NCBI RefSeq assembly: GCF_027244095.1
Contig: NC_069657.1
Location: 146,130,857-146,194,856 of the forward strand
Source of the DNA: Hemicordylus capensis
Taxonomy: Eukaryota; Chordata; Lepidosauria; Squamata; Cordylidae
DNA: 64,000 nucleotides
Reading direction: 5' to 3'
The notes beneath the pieces are model-generated. The model was not told the origin of the DNA and did not search any database. It worked only from the letters and a program-made list of their open reading frames with translations. This document shows positions 57,001 through 64,000 of the stretch, piece after piece. The first letter of the stretch is position 1, and the number at the start of each line of letters is the position of its first letter. A program made the position numbers and the translations under genes.

Positions 57001-60000
57001 TTCATCTGCAGTAACTAAAGCTTATTTTTACTGTCACAGTGGCTTAGAAGTCCCACTTCAACTACAAGCATGCAAAATGGTGGGGAAGCCAATCTACAAT
57101 TATGATCTTGTGTATGTGGCATGTGCCCACTGCACCTTGCTAGGGTTACAAACATACAAGTCACATTGCAATGAAATCTCACCCACTAGCACCCTCCTGA
57201 GAGATGGGATCAAGCCTGATATTAATCACATTAACTTTTCTGTACTGTCATATCAGGGAGCCAAGCTAGCCATGATTTTCAGCAGCAGGAGGACATGTCC
57301 ACAAATAGCTGTTACGTTCCGATGAAAAGATAAAGCAGAGTTGTGGCTGAGGAACTCACCGGGTCAAGATAGCAAGGTAGTGTATCAGCAAGGAGTCTTT
57401 CAGTGCAGGTGCTTAGTTCTGAAGGTTTGAGAATCACACAGTTCCCTGGCGAGAGAGAAGAACATATCACTATGGTGGCAAGAGATAAACACCCACCATG
57501 GCCATGATCCAGCCTGCAGGAATCACTGTAAAGAGAACAGCAAAACAGGAGGCTCGAGGTTGTTGGATTCTGGAGGAAAGCCCTCAGATGGTGACACAGA
57601 TCCCACCACACTGCCACCACAGGGCACGGCCCAGTCTCAACCACTCCCATGATCTTAAGCTTCACCACTGCCACCAAATAGACTTTTGTATTTTTTCTAG
57701 CTGTGTCTACTAAAACAGCCTTCCAAAGCTCTGTTTCCTTCAAAGTTAGGTAGGGTGGAAAGGCTTCTAAGCATGGGGTGGGGAAAACAGACAGAAGCTA
57801 CAGTTAGTTAAATTCAAAAAAAGAGAAACTTTACTTTAAAAGAGTTCAATTCTAAACAGTAGGGTTTTTTTGGGGGGGGGGGCATTTAGTACAAAGAAAC
57901 AGCAGCCAGATGAGTATAAGGAATAAATAAAATATGAGAAAAATGCATCCAAATCCACCTGCACCTAATATTGTGCCCTAACTCAGAGTCCTTACCAGGT
58001 AAAGGTAAACTGTGCCGTCAAGTCAATTTCAACTCCTGGCGCCCACAGAGCCCTATGGTTGTCTCTGGTAGAATACAGAAGTGGTTTACCATTACCTCCT
58101 CCCGCGCAGTATGAGATGATGCCTTTCAGCATTTCCATTGTCTGGGAAACATACCAGCGGGGATTCAAACCGGCACCTTTTGCTTGTTAGTCGAGCATTT
58201 CCCCGCAGCGCCACTTCAGGAGTCTTCCTATAATCACCTCTAGTCATCTTTTGCAATTAGCCTGGCTTTCTCAGTCTCAGATCTTGTTCTTTCTATCCAG
58301 TTCTGATGGTTCAATTCCAGACAGATGCTTCAGCTGCTCTGTGAGTGATTCAGTTATCCTGAGAGTTTCAGCTCAACTCTCCCAGTGATTCCTCAGCTCT
58401 AATTTCAGGAGCTTCTCTCAGCTCTTCTCTCCCAGATCTCCAAGACACCAGCTCCCACTCCATCTGGAACTTACACTAACCTGAACTCCTTCACTTGAAC
58501 TAACTTCCTCTTTTGTTCTCCCACTTTTCAACTGCAACTCTGACAGCAACTTGCACTAAAGCTCTGCTCAAGGCAGCTTCCTTATATTCTATTTCCACTC
58601 CCCCACCAATTTTTTCAAATAAACCAATCAAAACAACTCCCTCCATTATTTTAAAACACATCAAATCAAATCAAACCCTCTCTTCCCACCAAAATTTTAA
58701 TATAACTCTTCTCCCTCCCAAACCAAACTGTAGAACAGGAGCTGAGAACATTTGACCCTGCACAATATTTTTTTAACACAGAACATAGGGAGTAAGCAAA
58801 TATATATTCAATACAGAAATCTGTAATACAAGAAGAGGAGGTTCAGGCCTCATTCCTTCAAAGATGACTTTTCACTCACCAGCTGCAATAGCTCCCACCA
58901 GTGGTATCAAGGCAAGGTTGATGGGGTAGTTGTAGGTTGCAATGATGACTACCACTCCAAAGGGATCCTTACGGATGAAGGCACAGTCAAGCTTTGTGGC
59001 CTACAAGGAGGCAAAGTCAGGAAAAGTCCATGGAGCAAAATGAAAAACAATAAAGCAGGCTGTAGACATGAAACCACTCAGGACCAGCACCAGGAGTTGG
59101 TCAAGCAGGCACTGACTGAGGGCCCAGAATAATCCATGGGTCTATAACTGACCTCTGAAGTCCTCAAAGGAAAATATTGCAGCTGCCAGCTTGTTCACCG
59201 AGAAGCACTCCCACCACCACCAAAGTAACCTTACTCAAACCCTTGTGAGGACCTTGTCCAGTGACACACTGATGAACGCATTGCATTATGGGAAAACAAA
59301 GATAGCAGCAGCCAGTATGGCTGCTCTCCTATGCGGCTAAGTGGGGAGCTTACAGTGCCACTTGACTGACACGGGCATAGGAAATGTTTACTTGGCCTCA
59401 GTGTACAAGTCTAGTGGTAGTGTGGTTTCCAAATTAGTCTTTGGCCTTACTACTATGAGGATTAGATTGTTTTGGCTTTTCTTTTCTCTACTTTACAAAC
59501 ATCCTGTGAGGACCAAATAGTGTTGGAGATAAAAAGACATTATACTACTAAGTAGGTTATGCTACTTTTCTGCCATTTCTTGCTCAAATTCTCCAGGGCC
59601 TTTTCAAAGCCTTGTTTAAGCCCAGCAAAGCTAGCTAGTTTGTACATCAGAACAGATCTGATGTTAAAAAAAAGGAGCATCCACCATTCAAGTAGGATTT
59701 GGAAGAGTGGTGCAAGATATCCTTAGATGACATGCAGATATTAAGCTTGTTTTTACATGACACTAAAAGCACTTTTGAGCCACGTTTGCATTGTCGGTGT
59801 GCACACAAGGGTAGAAAATAAACTTTAAAAGAACCATTTTAAATAAAAGTTAAATACATTTTAACTTTTGTAGGATTTGTGTTACAGACTTGGGAAAGGC
59901 AAAGGGTGCTTTCAGTATGATGAACCAAGACGATACAGTTTAAACCAGGGTTTCTTAACCTTGGGCCCCCAGATGTTGTTGGACTATAACTCCCATCATC

Positions 60001-60737
60001 CTCAGCCACAAAGGCCATGTCTGAGGATGATGGGAGTTATAGTCCAACAACATCTGGGGGCCCAAGGTTAAGAAACCCTGGTTTAAACAAGTTTACAAAA
60101 ATTGCAGGTGAATTTACTAGACTTACTGGCAAAGGGTGTTTTCAGAATGATGAACCAAGACAAAATGGGTATCGAATCCACACAACAATTTTAAAAGGGA
60201 ACAGTTTTGAAATCCATTCTCAGTTTGATTTGATACTTCAGCCTCTGATCTTCGTCCCTGCTGGTACAGCGCTACCACTCCCCACCACCCCGGAGTTCAC
60301 ATTTCCTCCCCTCTCATCTTGACCTCCTTACTAGGTTCTTGTGCACGCATTCATCCTTCATCCAGCAGCACAGGTTGTTGAGTGCACAGTTCACCTCATT
60401 CCTAGTGAGGGAAAGCTCAGAGAGCTCCGTCTCAAAAGGGGGCTGTGGGAAAGATAAAAAGACATTAGTGCTGTCTACACTGCTTAAGATCCACACCACA
60501 GAGCAGCTAGCTCTGGTTCCTCTGCCTTGGGGGAGAATTTGAGGTCCAAAAGCTAGTCTGGATCAGCACACTCACCTTGCGCAGATCTTGGTGCAAGGCA
60601 TTTATAATATCTTGCTTCCTCTCATCCAGAAAGCGACCAAGCGCCTCCAGCTGCTCTCTCCGATACTCCACAGGGCGCGTCTTTCCTGTTAGCCAAGTGG
60701 CCCGCAAACAGTCTACCAGGCCAGCATAGGGATTCAT
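47871..60737 (-). CDS. ALDH3B1: Aldehyde dehydrogenase family 3 member B1-like, complete
   Basis: The enzyme oxidises medium- and long-chain fatty and lipid-peroxidation aldehydes to acids using NAD(P)+, and is held on membranes by C-terminal lipidation. Coding exons: 60737-60576, 60442-60332, 59000-58880, 57445-57360, 56402-56321, 54903-54517, 53073-52907, 48450-48351, 48064-47871; 1410 nt including TGA, 469 aa (human ALDH3B1, from memory, 468). Expected catalytic residues are present: Asn115 (TYNYP), Glu210 in LELGGKNP, Cys244 in FNAGQTC, and the EEVFGPILP motif at 333-341. The C terminus is KRKGMCTLL, whose CTLL is a geranylgeranylation-type CaaX box. The B1/B2 paralogy was not tested; B1 is chosen from the CaaX box and from synteny with NDUFS8. 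Confidence 0.93.
48351..48450 (-). CDS. ALDH3B1: ALDH3B1 eighth coding exon
   Basis: Acceptor TCTCTCTAG, donor GTAAGAC, 100 bp. It encodes [20 protein letters not shown] then [13 protein letters not shown], with the SSGG and LPFGG motifs of the family. Confidence 0.95.
49694..49936 (-). mobile_element. tRNA-derived SINE (CCGGTTCGAATCCC family)
   Basis: Minus-strand copy in an ALDH3B1 intron, nearly full length: tail GTGTGCCGTCAAGACAATTT, head CCTGGTGCGCCATTTAAGGT in plus-strand terms. Confidence 0.75.
50071..50284 (-). mobile_element. Sauria SINE
   Basis: Almost identical to the copy at 37891-38103 over its whole length, including the start TAGCAATAGCACTTACATTT in plus-strand terms. It is followed by a short inverted copy of its own middle (50284-50318). 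Confidence 0.8.
50540..51570 (+). mobile_element. L2-type LINE, C-terminal 257-codon frame and 3' tail
   Basis: Plus-strand frame 50574-51347: [116 protein letters not shown]. The YADDTQ motif of the RT lies just upstream (50550-50570) with a change. The 5' part of the element is absent, while the 3' tail (CGGTATAAAAAATATGTAAA, AATAAATAAA) is present, so this is a normal 5'-truncated copy in an ALDH3B1 intron. Confidence 0.85.
52365..52500 (+). mobile_element. LINE 3' tail with (AAT)n
   Basis: GTGAGCCCTTTGGGGACAGG, CTTGTAAACCGCCCTGAGCC, GGGCGGTATAGAAATCG then AAT repeats, a common reptile L2/CR1-type 3' end. Confidence 0.6.
52500..52530 (+). repeat. (GT)n(AT)n microsatellite
   Basis: Alternating GT then AT units directly after the LINE tail. 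Confidence 0.85.
52907..53073 (-). CDS. ALDH3B1: ALDH3B1 seventh coding exon
   Basis: Acceptor GCCCGCAG, donor GTATGTT, 167 bp. It encodes [40 protein letters not shown] and [21 protein letters not shown] is an invariant ALDH motif. Confidence 0.95.
53698..53938 (+). mobile_element. Mariner-type non-autonomous element
   Basis: The inverted ends CAGTGGTCCCTCGACTTA are 18-bp perfect, flanked by TA on both sides (53696-53697, 53939-53940). The interior repeats CGACYTACGAA-like units several times and contains a tandem copy of a GATGCRGYTTCCTCGACYTA unit. No frame is present. Confidence 0.85.
54517..54903 (-). CDS. ALDH3B1: ALDH3B1 sixth coding exon, catalytic Glu and Cys
   Basis: Acceptor CTCTGTAG, donor GTGAGCA, 387 bp, the largest exon. 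It holds [47 protein letters not shown] and, near its end, [16 protein letters not shown]. It contains the active-site Glu210 and nucleophile Cys244. Confidence 0.96.
54904..56320. other. ALDH3B1 intron, nothing recognised
   Basis: About 1.4 kb of unique-looking sequence. No SINE, LINE or RNA gene was recognised. Confidence 0.45.
56321..56402 (-). CDS. ALDH3B1: ALDH3B1 fifth coding exon
   Basis: Acceptor TTTCACAG, donor GTGACAT (weak), 82 bp. It encodes [20 protein letters not shown] then FDYIFFT, completing FFTGS (NAD-binding loop) across the next junction. Confidence 0.94.
56403..57359. other. ALDH3B1 intron, nothing recognised
   Basis: Just under 1 kb. The open frame at 56972-57325 has no recognised motif and overlaps no conserved exon. 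Confidence 0.45.
57360..57445 (-). CDS. ALDH3B1: ALDH3B1 fourth coding exon
   Basis: Acceptor CTCGCCAG, donor GTGAGTT, 86 bp. It encodes [20 protein letters not shown] then TLPCYLDP, carrying the cofactor-binding LKPSE motif. Confidence 0.95.
57999..58222 (-). mobile_element. tRNA-derived SINE (CCGGTTCGAATCCC family)
   Basis: Minus-strand copy: GTGCCGTCAAGTCAATTTCA at the tail and CGGGGATTCAAACCGGCACC at the head. It is flanked by the unremarkable rest of the ALDH3B1 intron. Confidence 0.75.
58880..59000 (-). CDS. ALDH3B1: ALDH3B1 third coding exon, oxyanion Asn
   Basis: Acceptor CCTTGTAG, donor GTGAGTG, 121 bp. It encodes [40 protein letters not shown]. The Asn of TYNYP corresponds to the catalytic oxyanion Asn of class 3 ALDHs. 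Confidence 0.95.
59870..60165 (+). repeat. Diverged tandem duplication flanking the hairpin element
   Basis: GGCAAAGGGTGCTTTCAGTA/TGATGAACCAAGAC at 59898-59931 recurs with two changes at 60128-60161. The upstream bases are also alike. The hairpin element sits in or between the two units. Confidence 0.7.
59946..60080 (+). mobile_element. Perfect-hairpin hAT-like element with palindromic target site
   Basis: It starts CAGGGTTTCTTAACCTTGGG; the right arm is its exact inverse. Arms are 60 bp with a 15-bp loop. The 8-bp target duplication GTTTAAAC stands on both sides (59938-59945, 60081-60088) and is itself a palindrome. Confidence 0.85.
60332..60442 (-). CDS. ALDH3B1: ALDH3B1 second coding exon
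   Basis: Acceptor TCCCACAG, donor GTAAGGA, 111 bp, phase 0. It encodes [20 protein letters not shown] then [17 protein letters not shown], matching the family's W-M-K-D-E motif. Confidence 0.94.
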
Positions 60738-60738
60738 A
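60576..60738 (-). CDS. ALDH3B1: ALDH3B1 first coding exon
   Basis: Acceptor CTCCTCAG, one untranslated base, ATG at 60737-60735, donor GTGAGTG. It encodes [37 protein letters not shown] and HQDLRK. With a single base before the ATG, the start-codon context is supplied by the upstream non-coding exon. Confidence 0.93.
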
Positions 60739-61439
60739 CTGAGGAGAAAGCAAGTACTCATAGAATCAAAAGTATACAATGGAGCCCATTGGGTCTTTTT
60801 GTCAAATTGGCAAAGATGCCCATAACTATGTCATCCTTGCTGAATGTTTGTTTTGCTTTTCTTTGACAATCCACAAGGATGGAGTTCCACCATCCATACA
60901 GGAAGCAATTGATTAAGCTCCTTAAGAGGCAAAACGTCTCTTGGCCTGCCAAGATAGCAGGAACAGAGTTCACAAAACCCTATTGCAAGCCTTGACAAAT
61001 TTTCTTTGGATCTAGGAGCCAGCCCCAAATTTTAGGGAGCCAAACAATAGACACTTGACAAAATTACCAGTCATAGTGATGAGAATGCGGGGGGGGGGAG
61101 TAAATGGGCTTCTCTTTATTCTCCTTACAAGTAATATATGTAGAACAGAAACATGGCTGCCAAGGAAAAATAAAGATTAAATTTCTAGGTGCCATGGCTC
61201 CCTAGAAGTTTGTCAGCCTCTGCACTATTGTATCTCCTTAAGAGTTTATGCCACATTTTCTCCTCACACTGTCATTTTTGCCATTATCATTCTCCTGGGA
61301 GCAGTGTTGGTGGTGTATGGGCTATATAAGTTGAAATCAAAAATCAGTTGCTTGGCATAAGCTTGGCCATTTTGCGTGGGTTTGCAATTAGATTTTTGCT
61401 TAGGCTGAAATGATTTTCATCCCTGGTAGTTGTTTCCCC

Positions 61440-61800
61440 TTCAGTTAGCAAAAATATATTTAGCATGGGAACCGCAAGTGCATGGGAACCAGAACCGCAA
61501 GATAAGACTGGGCCAGACTGGGCCACTGCTTGCTCGCATAATTTATGGCATATTCCCAGACGAAACAGGAACTAACCATGAGTTATGACATATAGCTGCT
61601 TCTTTTTGTGTAACTGTTTTCTTAAGGATAATTTGGTGTATAAATGTGTTGCTTCTGTATCAGGCCTCTGTCGTGCTTTGAGTGCGAGCCGAGCAGCACC
61701 TTTGCTACTTAAGGGCAAATAAAACTTTGATCTTAAGTCCTCTCGTCTGGGCTGATTATTGGGCTCCATCCGCCCAGGAACGAACGTCCCCTATTGGGGT
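61440..61800 (+). mobile_element. Possible solitary LTR fossil
   Basis: A TATA-like GTGTATAAATG near 61635 is followed by AATAAA at 61716-61721 and a U5-like stretch. The layout resembles a retroviral-type LTR. No gag, pol or env is visible nearby, so at most it is an old solitary remnant. Neither the family nor the exact ends could be set. Confidence 0.25.
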
Positions 61801-62829
61801 CAGGGGTGCCCCGATACTTCATTGGGGATCACAATCACACTGGGCTGCTAGAGATAGGAGCAGCCATCTTGGCCCATAGGTTCCATTGGTATTTAGGACA
61901 AACCATCACAGTGCAGAACTCCTAAACTCAGTAGGTGGTAATACTCAACATGCATTTTCCTACATATCAAGCCTCAATGAATAAAACAGGAACACGGGAG
62001 GATATGTACAGGAATACTGGAGTTTCCAGGAACTACAAATCACAGTGAGCAACAAGCTGTAAGGCTATAAATCCCTGAAAAAACTAGTCTGCAGACTATC
62101 TGAACCACAGTGAAGCATGTGTAACTAAGGCAGACTCTCGACAAATAAGAACACCAGTGACCATAACCCTAAAGCTGGCATTAAAGGCCTATAAAGGAAA
62201 TTCCAAACCAGCTGTGACCAGGGCCAGAGACTGGCCGCCAGACTGAAGTAGAGAGGAATCCTCTGCTCGGTGTTCCCAGTATGTTAATGTACTTCAAGCA
62301 CATTAAAGTACATTTAACTGCAGTGCATTTGCTCACAATCATCCCTTGCATTTCTCATCTCTCTCCCCCCCTCTCTTTTCCCGTCTCCTCTGTTGCTTCC
62401 AAACAGCAAAAATTTAAATTATATCTGTCCTTGCAGAGATTCCCCCCACTCTATCCCTCCCACCCCGCTCTTGGACTAGGAACCATGACAGGGACCAAGT
62501 GCGCAAGCAATCCTGGTTGCTTGGAATGGAGATCTTTCCTATTTCCACTATACGACGAATATTAATATACCGCTTTTCAATAAAAAGTTATGAGGAAGTG
62601 GAGAGCGTCTTAGAGGAAAAGCTGAAAGCGACATAAAACTCTTCGCGGAGAGACTAGAAGAAGCGGTATCAGAACAAAAGCGGAGACATTAGAAGGACCA
62701 GTTAGGGGGGAAGGAAGTTCTTAAACAACAAGCGTTGTTTAACTGGACTAGCACCGCTTTAGAGAACATAATCTCAGTGAGTAGCGGATTGATTTATTTT
62801 TTTGGACAGATGTTGATTAAAAAAAAAGA

Positions 62830-63250
62830 TCCTGCACGCGCAACGACAACAAAAGCAACTCGATCCTCATCCGTCCCGCGAGGTACAACTTTTTCAGACA
62901 AGCCCCGCCTCCTTAAGTAGCTCCCACCCCTTGGCTCGAGCAGGCTCCGCCCACGAGCCCTGGCCACCACGCACCTCTCTTGCTATGCCTTTAACGTTTC
63001 AGGTTCGCGGAATCGCGGGGGCGACGCGTTTCTCGGCAGCTGTTGTGTAATTGTGAGTGTTTGCCGCCCCCGATCAGCTGTGCCGTAGCTGATTGGACAG
63101 CTGAGGTGGCTAGCAGGAGGGCTGTCGCTTTGAGTCTGGCCATTTGGGGCGGAAATAGGAAATAAAAGGAAAGGGAATCGGGGCTGTTTTTCACATGGCG
63201 AAAACTCTGAGGTGTGTTCCCCCGCCCCCGGGTTTTCTTGGGTGGCTTTG
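62830..63250 (-). promoter_or_regulatory. Probable ALDH3B1 promoter and non-coding first exon
   Basis: This CpG-rich block has GC-box-like sequences (CCGCCTCC, CCGCCC, GGGGGCG) 2.1-2.5 kb upstream of the first coding exon. A minus-strand donor, AGAG followed by GTGCGT, ends at 62975 and could close exon 1. ATTGG (minus-strand CCAAT) lies at about 63090. Promoter activity is inferred. Confidence 0.55.
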
Positions 63251-63317
63251 TACGTAGCTGCGCTAACCATAAAGTGAGGGAGTTACTCTCTCTCCCTCCT
63301 GGGTTTTCTCAGGTCTT

Positions 63318-63616
63318 GAACATAGGAAGTTGCCTTCTACCCAGTCAGACTTCGTTTGGCCCATCTAGGTCAGTGTTGTCTACACAAACTGGCAGCATCT
63401 CCTCCAAAATTACAGGCAGTTTCTCTCAGCCCTATCTTGAAGATGCCAGGGAAGGAACTTGGGACTTTCTGCATACAAGCCTGCAGGTGCTCTTCCCAGA
63501 GCAGCCTCATCCACCCCTGAGGAGAATATCTTACAGTGCTCACACATGTGGTCTCCCATTCAAATGCAAACCAGGGTGGACCCTGCTTAGCAAATGGGAC
63601 AATTCATGCTTGCTAT
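63318..63616 (-). mobile_element. Compound 5S/tRNA-type SINE
   Basis: Minus-strand copy: GAACATAGGAAGTTGCCTTC to GGGTGGACCCTGCTTAGCAA (5S-like head) and TTCATGCTTGCTAT. A second SINE follows at once. Confidence 0.75.
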
Positions 63617-63862
63617 GGCGCAGCAGGGAAATGACTTGATTAGCAAGCCAGAGGTTGCCGGTTTGAATCCCCGCTGGTATGTTCCCCAGATTATTGGAAA
63701 CATCTATATTGGGCAGCAGGGAGATATAGGAAGATGCTGAAAGGCATAATCTCATACTGCATGGGAGATGGCAATGGTAAACTCCTCCTGTATTCTACCA
63801 AAGACAACCACAAGGTCGCCAGGAGTCGACACCGTATCGACGGCAAACTTTACCTTTGCCAC
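63617..63862 (+). mobile_element. tRNA-derived SINE (CCGGTTCGAATCCC family)
   Basis: Plus-strand copy: GGCGCAGCAGGGAAATGACT, GGTTGCCGGTTTGAATCCCC, ATATTGGGCAGCAGGGAGAT, tail GGCAAACTTTACCTTTGCC. It abuts the 5S-type SINE head to head. Confidence 0.75.
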
Positions 63863-64000
63863 AAGATCAGTGGGCATTGGAAGACCACAGACTTAGATTC
63901 CAAAGTTCTGGAGAGGTGACTGGGGAGTGAGTTCCTGGGATTAAAGAAGGAAACTCCCCAGACTCCTGGACACTTTCCAGATTACACACAACAACAGCGG

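Overview
The window is vertebrate nuclear DNA, most likely from a squamate reptile (lizard or snake). Three ordinary multi-exon genes lie on the minus strand, with GT-AG introns. Two full-length copies of a tRNA-derived SINE match what I know as Sauria SINE, and the introns are full of L2-type LINE debris, small hAT-like elements and several other SINE families. There is no sign of bacterial, phage or CRISPR content.

From high to low coordinates the genes are ALDH3B1 (coding 60737 to 47871, complete, 9 coding exons, 469 aa), NDUFS8 (coding 35301 to 28265, complete, 6 coding exons, 208 aa) and TCIRG1 (coding from 17340 to 75, 16 coding exons, about 716 codons; its last exons lie beyond the start of the window). 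Every junction below was read from the sequence, and the reading phases agree across all exon boundaries. The order and orientation ALDH3B1 - NDUFS8 - TCIRG1 is, to my knowledge, the same as on human 11q13, so this is a conserved syntenic block. The three proteins do not form one pathway: a membrane-anchored fatty-aldehyde dehydrogenase, a mitochondrial complex I iron-sulfur subunit, and the a3 subunit of the V-ATPase proton pump.

Each gene appears to have a non-coding first exon in a CpG-rich block: about 62830-63250 for ALDH3B1, about 36090-36700 for NDUFS8 (NRF-1-like and CCAAT motifs), and possibly 22700-23900 for TCIRG1, some 5.5 kb upstream of its ATG. The intergenic stretches (about 18-28 kb and 36.7-47 kb) show no further protein-coding gene that I recognise. 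They hold LINE remnants (39.8-41.9, 42.6-43.7 and 43.7-45.0 kb; another in an ALDH3B1 intron at 50.5-51.6 kb), nested SINEs and simple repeats.

The most unusual structure is a near-perfect inverted repeat of two 209-bp arms separated by 1 bp (29033-29451) inside an NDUFS8 intron; I can assign it to no repeat family. Other points of interest are a compound 5S rRNA/tRNA-type SINE, several hairpin-like hAT elements with readable 8-bp target duplications, a mariner-type element, and a second LINE type with a 324-codon open C-terminal frame. I found no clearly undescribed biological system.
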